DNA from: JBGAPI01 sp044221335
GTDB taxonomy: Bacteria > Pseudomonadota > Gammaproteobacteria > Xanthomonadales > Ahniellaceae
Length of the DNA stretch: 64,000 nucleotides
Reading direction: 5' to 3'
Assembly (NCBI GenBank): GCA_044221335.1
Contig: JBGAPI010000023.1
Span: 1 to 64,000, forward strand
Shown: one piece after another, positions 23,792 through 32,993 of the stretch
Layout of the letters: every line of letters starts with the position of its first letter
Position numbering within the stretch: the first letter of the stretch is position 1
Translations under genes and position numbers: made by a program
The notes under the pieces: generated by a model
Databases searched by the model: none
Seen by the model: the letters and a program-made list of their open reading frames with translations, nothing else
What the model was told of the DNA's origin: nothing

Positions 23792-26390
23792 AAGAATGCA
23801 CCCCGAACCTCCGCGCGAACTCCGCGAATTCCCTCGGCGAAAGCGGCCGCGAGAACAGGTAGCCCTGGGCGTAGCGGGTGCCGTGGGACAGCAGGAACTC
23901 GCGCTGCTGCTCGTTCTCCACGCCTTCGGCGACCAGGTCCAGTCCCAGGTTCTTGGCGATCGAGATGATCGACAGGCAGATCGCGGTGTCGGGGCGGTTG
24001 GCGGGGATGTCGCGGAGGAAGCCGTGGCTGATCTTGAGGCCGTCGAAGGGCAGGCGGCGCAGGTAGCCGAGCGCCGAATAGCCCTCGCCGAAGTCGTCGA
24101 TCACCAGGCGGACGCCGAGACCCTTCAGCGCCTCGAAGGTCGACATGGTGTCGGCGATGTCGTCGATCAGCACGCGCTCGGTGAGCTCGAGTTCGAGGAC
24201 GTCGCCCGGCAGGCCGGCCTCGTTCAAGGCCGCGCCGATCATGTCGACCAGGCCCTCGCCGACGAACTGGCGGTAGGAGACGTTGACCGCGATCCGCGGG
24301 ATCGGCACGCCGGCGTCGCGCCAGTCGCGCATCTGTCGAAGCGTCTGCCGGATCACCCAGGCGCCGATCCGGACGATGTCGCCGGTGTTCTCGGCATGCG
24401 GGATGAACACGTCCGGCGTGAGTTCGCCGAGCATCCGGCTGTTCCAGCGCAGCAGGGCCTCGGCGCCGACCAGGCTGCGGTCGGCGAGGTTGACCTGCGG
24501 CTGGAACTTCAGATGGAACTCGCCGTGGTCGAGCGCGCGCCGCAGCTGGGTCTCGATCATCAGCCGCTCGGTCAGGCGCCGCTCGAGCTGTGGGGAGAAG
24601 CGCTGCCACTGGTTGCGGCCGCGGCGCTTGGCCTCGAGCATCGCGGCGTCGGCGTGGTTGATCAGCTGCTGCACCGACGCGCCGCCTTCCGGCCACAGCG
24701 CGATGCCGACCGAGGCGGTCAGGCTGAATTCCTCGCCGCCATAGCGGAACGGCTCGACGAAATTCTGGGTGATCCGCTCCGCCAGCGCGTCGGCGTCAGC
24801 GGAACCGGTGCTCGCCGGCAGCAGCACCATGAACTCGTCGCCGCCGAAGCGGGCCAGCAGGCCGCGGTCGCCGACCACCGATCGCAGCCGGCTGGCGGCG
24901 GCGACCAGCAGGCCGTCGCCGGCGGCGTGGCCGAGCAGGTCGTTGACCATCTTGAAGCGGTCGAGGTCGATGTAGAGCAGGCTCGGTCCCTGCAGCGCCG
25001 CGCGCTCCTGGGCGTCCTGCATCTCGGCCAGCAGGGCGTCGCGGTTGGCGAGTCCGGTGAGCGCGTCGGTGAGCGCCTGGCGGCGCAACTGTTCCTCGGC
25101 GAGCTTGCCGGCGGTGATGTCCTGCATGGTGCCGGACACGCTGTCGACCCGGCCGCGATGCATCTGCGGATGGCCGAGGACGCGCAGCCAGCGCTCGTGG
25201 TGGCGCGCGGTGGTGACGCGCAGCTCGAGGTCGAAGTGGTGGCCGCCGCTGCGCAGCGAGGCGACGACCGACTCGAACCGCGCCGCATCGCTCGGATGGA
25301 AATAGCGCAGCAGGCCGGCCCAGTCGAGCGGGTCGCCGACCGGCAGCTCGAGCAGGCGGAACATCTCGGCGGTGAGGAACAGCGCGTCGCGGTTGAGGTT
25401 GCGCTCCCAGCCGCCGATCCGCGCCAGCCGCTGGGTCTCCTCGAACAGCTCGCTCTGGCGCTTCAGCGCGGTCACGTCGGTGAACAGCGAGATCGCCTGG
25501 AACGGCTGCGCCTCGTCGTCGAGGAACTGCGGCACCGCGGTCACCGCGAACCAGCGCACGCCGGGCAGGTGCGGGCTCGACACCCCGATCACGGTGTTGG
25601 CGACCGACTGGCCGCTGGCGAGTGCACGCAGGGCCGGCAGTTCGCCGCCGCGCAGCAGGCGGCCGTCGGCGTCGACAAAGCTCCATTGGCCCCGCGGGTC
25701 CTCGCGGACCAGCGCGTTCTCGTCGGCACCGAGCAGGCGTTCGGCCGCGGCGTTCACGCCGATCACCCGGCCGTTCGGGTCGTGCACCAGCAGGCCCTGG
25801 TCGAGCGATGCCAACAGCCGCCGGTAGCGTTCCTCGGAACTGCGCAGCTGGGTCTCTACGACGCGGCGGCGGGTGATGTCGCGCGCCACCGCGACGATCC
25901 GGCGCTCGTCGCCGTCGAGGTAGACGTTGGAGTGCACCTCGACCGGGAAGCGGGAGCCGTCGCCGCGGGTGTTCCAGGTCTCCACCGTGTGGGTCGACCC
26001 GACCTTGAAGGTCGGTCGCAGCCGCTGCATGTGGTCGGGCGGCAGGTCGGGGTTGAGCACCGCGAGCCCCATGCCCTTCAGCACGTCGAGCGGATAGCCA
26101 TAGAGCGTGCTGGCGGTCCGGTTGGCGTCGAGGATCGTGCCGTCGAGCGCATGCACGGTCACGGCGTCCGGTACTGCGTCGAGCACGCCGCGGTAGCGGG
26201 CCTCCAGGGCCTCCGCGGTGTCGATCAGGTGATCCAGCGACTTGCGGCCGCGGCGCAGCGCGGACGCGGCGAGCGACTCCGGCGGGGACTCCGAGAGGGC
26301 TTCGGCGATCCGCTGCAGCACCCGCTCCGCGGCGTCGCGCAGGGATGGGACCTGGTTGCTACCGGTCGCTCGGGTTGTGGATCGCGTCAT
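23790..26390 (-). CDS. PAS-GGDEF-EAL cyclic di-GMP signalling protein
   Basis: 866 residues. Three PAS-like segments occur at roughly 62-175, 185-300 and 325-440 (for example VPDAVTVHALDGTILDANRT and LFLTAEMFRLLELPVGD). A GGDEF domain follows at ~450-610 with an intact FGGDEF and VGIALWPEGG. The EAL domain at ~625-860 has GAEALLRW, DDFGEGYSALGYL, an intact Lys in DGLKIS, and AEGVENEQQ, so both synthesis and hydrolysis could be active. No membrane segment, so it is probably cytosolic, sensing ligand or redox state through PAS. It may supply or remove c-di-GMP for PilZ-type or cNMP-type receptors in the window; that link is inference. Confidence 0.95.
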   Translation of the reverse strand: MTRSTTRATGSNQVPSLRDAAERVLQRIAEALSESPPESLAASALRRGRKSLDHLIDTAEALEARYRGVLDAVPDAVTVHALDGTILDANRTASTLYGYPLDVLKGMGLAVLNPDLPPDHMQRLRPTFKVGSTHTVETWNTRGDGSRFPVEVHSNVYLDGDERRIVAVARDITRRRVVETQLRSSEERYRRLLASLDQGLLVHDPNGRVIGVNAAAERLLGADENALVREDPRGQWSFVDADGRLLRGGELPALRALASGQSVANTVIGVSSPHLPGVRWFAVTAVPQFLDDEAQPFQAISLFTDVTALKRQSELFEETQRLARIGGWERNLNRDALFLTAEMFRLLELPVGDPLDWAGLLRYFHPSDAARFESVVASLRSGGHHFDLELRVTTARHHERWLRVLGHPQMHRGRVDSVSGTMQDITAGKLAEEQLRRQALTDALTGLANRDALLAEMQDAQERAALQGPSLLYIDLDRFKMVNDLLGHAAGDGLLVAAASRLRSVVGDRGLLARFGGDEFMVLLPASTGSADADALAERITQNFVEPFRYGGEEFSLTASVGIALWPEGGASVQQLINHADAAMLEAKRRGRNQWQRFSPQLERRLTERLMIETQLRRALDHGEFHLKFQPQVNLADRSLVGAEALLRWNSRMLGELTPDVFIPHAENTGDIVRIGAWVIRQTLRQMRDWRDAGVPIPRIAVNVSYRQFVGEGLVDMIGAALNEAGLPGDVLELELTERVLIDDIADTMSTFEALKGLGVRLVIDDFGEGYSALGYLRRLPFDGLKISHGFLRDIPANRPDTAICLSIISIAKNLGLDLVAEGVENEQQREFLLSHGTRYAQGYLFSRPLSPREFAEFARRFGVHS

Positions 26391-26555
26391 GCCCTGCCAT
26401 TCCCTCCGGGGATAGGCAATGGAACGAGACTACGGGCCGAATCCGCCAGGACAAAGCGCGTCAAGTCGAGGATCAGCAATCTTTGACTCGGTTACAGGGC
26501 GTGACGCCCGTCGGTCCCGAGAGTGCACCGCGGCGCGCGAACACACAAGCGATCG

Positions 26556-28676
26556 TCACGATCGTCCGGCGCCGGAGAGGATCCGCTCGGCCAGCGCAGC
26601 GAGCGCGGAACGGCCATCGACCAGGGACGGCAGCCCGGCGGCGATCGCGGCGCCGAGGTGGTGCCGCTCGTCCGGCGTGTGCGCAAGCCGGACCGCTCGC
26701 GCCGCGGCGTCGTCGATGTCCGTGGCGACCAGCGGCCCGGCGATCCCGAGCGCGTCCAGCATCGCCCGGGTCTGGCGGCCGCGCAGGTAGCGGCCGGGCA
26801 GGGCGACGATCGGCAGGCCGACGGTGAGCGCGTCGAGGCTGGTGTTGCCGCCGGACCAGTGCGGCGGATCGATCATCACGTCCGCGCAGGCGAGCCGGGA
26901 AAGGAACTCGTCGCGGCCGGACAGCGGCGCGACCTGCAGGTGCCGGCTGGCGTCCAGCCCGGCCGCCGCGAACGCCGCGGCGATCCGCCGACGAAGCCGC
27001 TCCGTCGCCAGCGGCGCCTCATTGTCGAACAGCAGGATCCGCGCCGCCGGGTCGCGTCGGGCGATCGCCACCAGCAGCGCGTCGGTGTCCGGGTGAATCT
27101 TGAAGGCCGACTGCGGCAGGACGTACAGCGGACCGGAAGGCAGGCCGAGCTCGGCGCGGGGCCGCCGCGGCGGCGGTGTCGGCAACGGGTAGCGGGTCGC
27201 GAGGCCGGGGAGCCGCCACAGCGACTCGCGATAGTGCGATTGGGCATCGGCCGCTTCCATCGCATCGGGCACCACGAAGACGTCGATCGACGGCAGGCCG
27301 GTGGTGACGGGATGTCCGTAGCCGGCGATCTGGAACGGCGCCAGGCGACAGGCGGCAAGTGCAGCGCTGCCGAGGTCCATGCCGACCTCGGGGTAGACGA
27401 CGACGTCCGCCTCGGCCGCTCGGATCGTCGCCGCGACCTCGTCCAGCGCCGCCGCGCCGAGTTCGATCCATCTGCTGGCGCTCGCGGCGATCCGCCGCGA
27501 ATGGGCATCGACCACGCCGCCGTGCTGGAACACCAGGGTCTCGGCCCCGGCGGCGGTCAGCGCATCGATCCACGCTGCGAAATAGACGCCGGCGGTGCAG
27601 TAGCGGAAGATCGAGCCGACGAAGGCGACGCGGGGCCGTGCCCGCTGCGGCGGTGCCGGTGGCTCCTGCAGCGCGGGGGCGATCGTCGACAGCAGGCGAC
27701 AGGCGAGGTCGCCGTAGCGCGACTGCAGCTCGCGATCGTCGCGACCCTGGTAGGCCAGCAGGAAATTGCTCCAGGCGATCGCGTCGAGGCCGGGGGCGAG
27801 GTCGCGCAGGCGGTCGGCGTCCAGCGACCCGTCGAGATCGGCAAGCGCGGCGGCATAGCGACTGCGCTCGGCGGCGAGGTCCTCGGCGCCGGCGTGGACC
27901 GCCGGCAGGGACAGGGCGGCACCGATCTGCGCGCGCAGTTCGGCGGGGCGGCGCGGTCGACCGTCCGCCGGCGCCGCCAGGCGATGGCAGCGGCGCGCGG
28001 CCGCGCCATCTCCGGCCATCGCGAAGCGCTGCGCGGCGGCGGCGATCAGCGCCGGCGGCGGCGTGTCGACACGACGCAGGGTGGCCTCGACGGCATCCAC
28101 AAGTCCGGCGTCGGCCAGGGTGGTGATCTGGGTGGCGAGCGGGATCGCGGCGAAGTCGATCGGCGGCGACGCGAGCGCGGACAGTCGCCCGGCGGCGGCC
28201 TGCGGCGCCGTCGGCAGCTCCGCGCGAGCGAGGTGGAACGCCGCCTCCCGGTCCTCCGGCGCCGCGGCCACGAGACGACCGAGCAGCGTCCGGGCGCGGT
28301 CGTGGCGGCCGCTGTCGAGGTCGCTGACGGCGAGGTTGAAGGCCGCCGCGCCGTCGTCCGGCGCCAGCCGGAGCGCGTGCTCGAAATCGGCGATCGCGCC
28401 GGCGCGGTCGTTCGCGCGCCGCCGCGACCCGCGGGTCAGCAGGACCTGCACGAGGTTGTGGGTGAGAGCCGGCTGGTCGGGGTGGAGGGCCCGCAGGCGC
28501 TCCAGCGCGACCGCCGCTCCGTCCAGGTCGCCGCCGCGGATCGCGAGGTTGGCGCGCACGGTCCAGGCGTCGGACTGGTCCGGGTCGAGGTCGAGCACCT
28601 CGGCGGCGAGGCGGAGAGCGAGCGCGGCATCGCCGCGCGCGTAGGCCGCACGCAGCGCGGCGATCCGCTCTCTCAT
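26556..28676 (-). CDS. TPR protein with OGT/SPINDLY-like glycosyltransferase domain
   Basis: 706 residues. The N-terminal half holds TPR-like helices (LALRLAAEVLDLDPDQSDAW, GAIADFEHALRLAPDDGAAA). The C-terminal half carries glycosyltransferase family 41-type motifs: RVAFVGSIFRYCTAG, AGYGHPVTTGLPSIDVFV, a core FKIHPDTDALL, and the donor-binding DPPHWSGGNTSLDALTVG. It would add a sugar, perhaps GlcNAc, to protein Ser/Thr or to a glycan acceptor. Its ATG overlaps the HMG-CoA lyase stop, so it is the last gene of the mcc operon, an odd functional partner. Confidence 0.85.
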   Translation of the reverse strand: MRERIAALRAAYARGDAALALRLAAEVLDLDPDQSDAWTVRANLAIRGGDLDGAAVALERLRALHPDQPALTHNLVQVLLTRGSRRRANDRAGAIADFEHALRLAPDDGAAAFNLAVSDLDSGRHDRARTLLGRLVAAAPEDREAAFHLARAELPTAPQAAAGRLSALASPPIDFAAIPLATQITTLADAGLVDAVEATLRRVDTPPPALIAAAAQRFAMAGDGAAARRCHRLAAPADGRPRRPAELRAQIGAALSLPAVHAGAEDLAAERSRYAAALADLDGSLDADRLRDLAPGLDAIAWSNFLLAYQGRDDRELQSRYGDLACRLLSTIAPALQEPPAPPQRARPRVAFVGSIFRYCTAGVYFAAWIDALTAAGAETLVFQHGGVVDAHSRRIAASASRWIELGAAALDEVAATIRAAEADVVVYPEVGMDLGSAALAACRLAPFQIAGYGHPVTTGLPSIDVFVVPDAMEAADAQSHYRESLWRLPGLATRYPLPTPPPRRPRAELGLPSGPLYVLPQSAFKIHPDTDALLVAIARRDPAARILLFDNEAPLATERLRRRIAAAFAAAGLDASRHLQVAPLSGRDEFLSRLACADVMIDPPHWSGGNTSLDALTVGLPIVALPGRYLRGRQTRAMLDALGIAGPLVATDIDDAAARAVRLAHTPDERHHLGAAIAAGLPSLVDGRSALAALAERILSGAGRS

Positions 28677-29563
28677 GCCGCGGCGAGCGCCTTGCCGACC
28701 TTCGCGCCGGTCTCGCGGCCGAGCACCGCGCTGATCCAGCGGCCGACCTCGGCGAGCACCGGAAGGTCGATGCCGGTCGCGAAGCCCATCCCGTGCAGCA
28801 GGTAGACCACGTCCTCGGTGGCGACGTTGCCGGTCGCGCCCTTGGCGTAGGGGCAGCCGCCGAGGCCGGCGACGGACGCGTCGACCACCCGCAGGCCCTC
28901 GAGGACGCAGGCATAGACGTTCGCCAGCGCCTGCCCGCGAGTGTCGTGGAAGTGGCCCGCGAGGGCAGCGATCGGGACCTCTCCGGCGACCGCGCGCAGC
29001 ATCGCGCGGGCCTTGTCCGCGGTGCCGACGCCGATGGTGTCGCCGAGCGAGATCTCGTAGCAGCCCATCCGATACAGCGCCTTCGATACCCGCACCACCT
29101 CCGACACCGCGACCTCGCCCTGGTAGGGGCAGCCGAGCACGGTGGAGACGTAGCCACGGACCTGCACGCCGTCGGCGCGCGCGCGCTCCAGCACCGGCTT
29201 GAAGCGCTCGAGCGACTCGTCGATGCCGGCGTTGGTGTTCCTGCGGTTGAACGCCTCGGAAGCCGCGGTGAACACGGCAACCTCGCGCGCACCGGCGGCG
29301 CGCGCGCGTTCGTAGCCGGGCTCGTTCGGCACGAGGACCGGGAGGCGGACCGCGAGATCGCCGACACCGGCCATGACCTCGGCGGCGTCGGCCATCTGCG
29401 GGACCCACTTCGGGCTGACGAAGGCGGTCGCCTCGACGGTGCCGTGGCCGGCGGCGGCGAGGCGGCGGATCAGCTCGATCTTGGTCGCGGTCGGTACATC
29501 GGCCTTCTCGTTCTGCAGGCCGTCGCGTGCGCCGACTTCGACGATGCGGATCGGGCCGCTCAC
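28673..29563 (-). CDS. mvaB: Hydroxymethylglutaryl-CoA lyase
   Basis: 296 residues. It cleaves HMG-CoA to acetoacetate and acetyl-CoA, the last step of leucine degradation. Signature segments: VEVGARDGLQNEK, EATAFVSPKWVPQMADA, GYVSTVLGCPYQGEV, GDTIGVGT, GHFHDTRGQALAN and the active-site loop GLGGCPYAKGATGN. The GTG start overlaps the stop of the upstream lipoprotein gene (GTGA), so the unusual start codon is supported by coupling. Its stop overlaps the start of the glycosyltransferase gene. Confidence 0.96.
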   Translation of the reverse strand: MSGPIRIVEVGARDGLQNEKADVPTATKIELIRRLAAAGHGTVEATAFVSPKWVPQMADAAEVMAGVGDLAVRLPVLVPNEPGYERARAAGAREVAVFTAASEAFNRRNTNAGIDESLERFKPVLERARADGVQVRGYVSTVLGCPYQGEVAVSEVVRVSKALYRMGCYEISLGDTIGVGTADKARAMLRAVAGEVPIAALAGHFHDTRGQALANVYACVLEGLRVVDASVAGLGGCPYAKGATGNVATEDVVYLLHGMGFATGIDLPVLAEVGRWISAVLGRETGAKVGKALAAA

Positions 29564-30228
29564 GGCGAACGCCCCTTGCCGGGATGCGCGGTGAGTTCGG
29601 CCTCGAACTGCTCCGGCGTCTGGTCGCGATGCTGCAGCACCACCATCGGCTTGCGTTCGAACAGGTCGAACTTCGACACCACCGCCACCATCGTCTTCGC
29701 GTCCCCGCGGACGAAGTTCGACAGGGTGCCGCTGGTCTTCAGCAGGTGGCCCTTGATCTTGTCGTCGAGAATCCAGTGCGCGAGCTTCTCGTGGTCGACG
29801 TCGAACACCTCGATCTGGTCGCGGTGCACGCGGTAGCGGAAGTACAGGAAGGTCTTCTCCGGGGGTTCGCTCATCCCCGGCACCGGGCCGAGGTCCTCCA
29901 CCGGTTTCAGGGCGACGTCGGAGAAGACAAGGTAGCGCTCGTGACCGACGGTGGCGTACTCGACGGCGATCTCGGCGGCCCGGAGCGGCTTGCCGGGACC
30001 CTCCTGGTCGAGCATGAAGAAGCGGCAGGCGGGGTCGACGTAGATCGCCGCGGCGTCCTTCTCGTCGCCGGGCTTGCCGCTGTGGTCCTCGCCGATCCAA
30101 AGTCCCTTCCAGCTCGGATCGCAGCGGTCGAGCTTGTCGCCGAGCGGCGCCTCGAAGCGCGTCACCGAGCAGGCGCCGAGCAGCCATGCGGCGGCGATCA
30201 GGACGCCACCGCGGATGAATCCGTTCAT
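29560..30228 (-). CDS. Uncharacterised lipoprotein inside the leucine-degradation operon
   Basis: 222 residues with a lipobox LLGAC at residue 20 followed by Ser, so outer-membrane sorting is likely. The mature part has pairs of strands (AAAIYVDPACRFFMLDQ, ERYLVFSDVALKP, TFLYFRYRVHRDQIEVFDVD) and resembles small periplasmic barrel or lipocalin-like folds, but I do not recognise a family. It overlaps mccA upstream (ATGA) and HMG-CoA lyase downstream (GTGA). A role in that pathway is not obvious for an envelope protein. Confidence 0.8.
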   Translation of the reverse strand: MNGFIRGGVLIAAAWLLGACSVTRFEAPLGDKLDRCDPSWKGLWIGEDHSGKPGDEKDAAAIYVDPACRFFMLDQEGPGKPLRAAEIAVEYATVGHERYLVFSDVALKPVEDLGPVPGMSEPPEKTFLYFRYRVHRDQIEVFDVDHEKLAHWILDDKIKGHLLKTSGTLSNFVRGDAKTMVAVVSKFDLFERKPMVVLQHRDQTPEQFEAELTAHPGKGRSP

Positions 30229-32225
30229 GTCGCGTCTCCCAGCAGGATCAGGACCTGGTCGGCCTCGACGAAATCGCCCGGCGTGATCCGCAGTTCATCG
30301 ACCCGGCCGGCCCGCGGCGACTTCAGGGTCAGCTCCATCTTCATCGCTTCCATCACCGCGAGCTCCTCGCCCTCGGCGACGGTCGCGCCGACGGCAGTCT
30401 TCACCGCGACGATCCGGCCCGGCATCGGCGCGACCACGCGATTGCCGCCGCCGGAACGCGTCCGCTCCACCGCGAACGCCGGCACCCGCGCATAGCGGCT
30501 GCGGCGAACGCCGTCGTGGACCAGCACGCGCGCGGCGTCGACCGCGACCTTCCAGCGCCGCATCACGCCGTCGAAGCGCGCGGACAGCACGTCGTCGACG
30601 AGGCGGGCGCCGTCGACCTCGCAATGCCCCTGCGCGGCGTCGAGGCGATAGCGCCCCCCGGCGCCGTGGGCGGCGACCTCGACCCGCTGGCCGCGGAATT
30701 CGAAGCACTCCAGGCGCTTGCCCGGATGGCCGAGGCGCCAGGCGTCGGCACGGGCCCAGGGCGAGTTCTTGTCGGCGCTGCCGGCGGCGGCGCGAATCAC
30801 CTCGCGTTCGTCACCCAGCAGGCACGCGACCGCCGCGGCCCAGAGGCTGTCGACCGGGATGGCATCGGACGGCGCGAAGACCTCGGCGAGATGCCGATCG
30901 AGATAGCCGGTGTGGATGGTGCCACCCGCGACCTCGCGATGGCGGATCAACGCCTCCAGGAATTCGACGTTGCTCTTGGGACCCTCGATCTCGCACTCGG
31001 CAAGCGCGTTCGCCATCCGAGCGAGCGCTTTCGGCCGGTCCTCGTCCCAGACGATCAGCTTGGCGATCATCGGGTCGTAGAAGATGCTGACGGTGTCGCC
31101 CTCGATCACGCCGGAATCGATCCGGACGTGTTCCCCGGCCGCCGGCAGGCGCAGGCGCTCGAGCCGGCCGCTGCCCGGGAGGAAACCGTTCTCGGCGTCC
31201 TCGGCGTAGAGCCGCAGCTCGATCGCATGGCCGCGACTGGTGATCGCGGTCTGCCGCCGCGGCAGCGGCTGGCCGGCCGCGACGCGCAGCTGCCATTCGA
31301 CCAGGTCGAGGCCGGTGACGAGCTCGGTGACCGGGTGCTCGACCTGCAGCCGGGTGTTGATTTCCATGAAGTAGAAGTGCCCGTCGGCGCCGACGATGAA
31401 CTCGACGGTGCCGGCGTTGCGGTAGTCGATCGCCTGCGCCGCCAGCACCGCGGCTTCGCCCATCCGCTCGCGCAGTTCCGGCGTCAGGAACGGCGAGGGC
31501 GACTCCTCGACGACCTTCTGGTAGCGGCGTTGCGCCGAGCATTCGCGCTCGTTGAGGTGGATCGTGTGGCCGTGACTGTCCGCGAACACCTGCACCTCGA
31601 TGTGGCGCGGCGTCTCGATGTAGCGCTCCAGCAGCACGCGGTCGCGGCCGAAGGCGTTCTTCGATTCGCGCTGGCAGGACTCCAGGAGCCCCGCGAATTC
31701 CTCGAGCCGGCGCACGATGCGCATGCCCTTGCCACCGCCGCCGTGGGCGGCCTTGATCATCAGCGGAAAGCCGATCCGTGCCGCTTCGGTCGCGAGCAGC
31801 GCGGGGTCCTGGTTCTCGCCGGTGTAGCCGGGCACGACCGGCACGCCGCGTGCCGCCATCAGTTCCTTGGCGCCGGCCTTCGATCCCATCTTGCGCATCG
31901 ACGCCGCCTTCGGGCCGATGAACACCAGGCCCGCACGCTCGACCGCGTCGGCGAAGTCGGCGTTCTCGGAGAGGAATCCGTAGCCGGGATGGATCGCCCT
32001 CGCGCCCTGGGCGAGGGCGGCGGCGATGATCGCGTCGCCGCGGAGGTAGGAGTCCGCCGGCCGCGGGCCGCCGATGTGCACGCCGACGTCCGCCTGGCGG
32101 ACGTGCTGCGCATCGGCGTCGGCGTCGGAATAGACCGCGACGGTGGCGATGCCGAGGCGGCGGCAGGTGCGGATGACGCGACAGGCAATCTCGCCGCGGT
32201 TGGCGATCAGGATCTTGTCGAACAT
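30225..32225 (-). CDS. mccA: 3-methylcrotonyl-CoA carboxylase biotin-containing subunit alpha
   Basis: 666 residues. The N-terminal biotin carboxylase begins MFDKILIANRGEIACRVIRT and contains GGGGKGMR and the EMNTRLQVEHPVTE-type signature (here EINTRLQVEHPVTE). The C-terminal biotinyl domain ends with VMEAMKMELTL, where the Lys of MKM is biotinylated. Length and the short middle domain fit MCC rather than propionyl-CoA or acetyl-CoA carboxylase, and HMG-CoA lyase lies in the same operon. The mccB partner, isovaleryl-CoA dehydrogenase and methylglutaconyl-CoA hydratase are not adjacent in this window. Confidence 0.93.
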   Translation of the reverse strand: MFDKILIANRGEIACRVIRTCRRLGIATVAVYSDADADAQHVRQADVGVHIGGPRPADSYLRGDAIIAAALAQGARAIHPGYGFLSENADFADAVERAGLVFIGPKAASMRKMGSKAGAKELMAARGVPVVPGYTGENQDPALLATEAARIGFPLMIKAAHGGGGKGMRIVRRLEEFAGLLESCQRESKNAFGRDRVLLERYIETPRHIEVQVFADSHGHTIHLNERECSAQRRYQKVVEESPSPFLTPELRERMGEAAVLAAQAIDYRNAGTVEFIVGADGHFYFMEINTRLQVEHPVTELVTGLDLVEWQLRVAAGQPLPRRQTAITSRGHAIELRLYAEDAENGFLPGSGRLERLRLPAAGEHVRIDSGVIEGDTVSIFYDPMIAKLIVWDEDRPKALARMANALAECEIEGPKSNVEFLEALIRHREVAGGTIHTGYLDRHLAEVFAPSDAIPVDSLWAAAVACLLGDEREVIRAAAGSADKNSPWARADAWRLGHPGKRLECFEFRGQRVEVAAHGAGGRYRLDAAQGHCEVDGARLVDDVLSARFDGVMRRWKVAVDAARVLVHDGVRRSRYARVPAFAVERTRSGGGNRVVAPMPGRIVAVKTAVGATVAEGEELAVMEAMKMELTLKSPRAGRVDELRITPGDFVEADQVLILLGDAT

Positions 32226-32278
32226 GCTCTGGAAACGTCCGCGAAGGGTTGATGCGAAGTTTCCCATTTTTGACAGCG

Positions 32279-32343
32279 CGTAGGGCGGGCGCTGCCCGCC
32301 ATCGCCACGACGCCTCGCGATGGCGGGCAGTGCCCGCCCTACG
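32279..32343. repeat. 27-bp-arm palindrome GTAGGGCGGGC...GCCCGCCCTAC
   Basis: Arms CGTAGGGCGGGCGCTGCCCG (plus CCATCGC) and its inverse differ at one base and flank an 11-base loop. The right end supplies the TAG stop of the cyclase-like gene (32339-32341). It lies between that gene and mccA and could form a strong hairpin in RNA. Related ends occur at 53231, 57287 and 170. Confidence 0.88.
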
Positions 32344-32956
32344 TGCGGTACACGACCTCCGCCGCCACCAGATCCAGGCCGCTGATCTCGAACCGCCGCA
32401 TATCGTGGCGGATCTTCGGGTCGGCTTCCAGCGTGGCCCACGCGTCCTGGTGCACCAGGATCTGGCCCGGCTCGGCGACATCCTCGCCGAGCTTGCTGGC
32501 GACATTGACCGCATGGCCGAAGAAGTCGTCGCCGGCGAGCAGCAGGATCGGGCCGCTGGCGATGCCGCAGGACAGCCGGATGTCGAGCTCGTCCGGCGTC
32601 GTCACGTTGGCGGCGTCGAAGGCGAGATTCAGCGCGATCGCGCAGTGCACGGCCGCGCCGGCGTCGGGGAACACGGCGTAGAGGTTGTCGGCCTCGAACT
32701 TGACCAGTTCGCCATGCCAGCCGGCCAGGATCGGCGTCGCCGTGACCTGCATCCGCCGCACCATCGACAGGTAGTGCACGATGCCGTGCGCAAGCGTCAG
32801 CCGCGAGAAGCCCGACATGTCGGCGACCAGCACGGCGCGCTCGGCGCCGAACTCGTCCCACAGCAGGCGCTCGATCGCGCCGCGACGCGCCGCGTCGGGC
32901 TCGCGCGAGAAGTCGAGCAGCAGCCGCTGGAAGCGCTGTTGGCGTTCGAGGCTCAT
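32339..32956 (-). CDS. Class III nucleotide cyclase-like protein
   Basis: 205 residues with a single class III adenylate/guanylate cyclase catalytic domain and a short helical N terminus. The first metal Asp is in VLVADMSGFSRLT and the second is in VKFEADNLYAVF. The motif GHAVNVASKLGE aligns with the usual GxxVNxAARLE, so the transition-state Arg is replaced by Lys. This may lower or change activity. It could supply cyclic nucleotide to the cNMP-domain proteins at 14142-16556 or 40979-42985, which is inference. It follows tetR by 37 bases and may share its transcript. Confidence 0.85.
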   Translation of the reverse strand: MSLERQQRFQRLLLDFSREPDAARRGAIERLLWDEFGAERAVLVADMSGFSRLTLAHGIVHYLSMVRRMQVTATPILAGWHGELVKFEADNLYAVFPDAGAAVHCAIALNLAFDAANVTTPDELDIRLSCGIASGPILLLAGDDFFGHAVNVASKLGEDVAEPGQILVHQDAWATLEADPKIRHDMRRFEISGLDLVAAEVVYRT

Positions 32957-32993
32957 GGGTCGCGGCGCCGGCGCGGCCGCCCGGAAGCGGGGC

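Noticed and set aside
30225..32225. Acetyl-CoA or propionyl-CoA carboxylase alpha instead of mccA
   Set aside because: Single-chain biotin carboxylase plus biotinyl domain of this length next to HMG-CoA lyase fits methylcrotonyl-CoA carboxylase better; acetyl-CoA carboxylase uses separate accC and accB.
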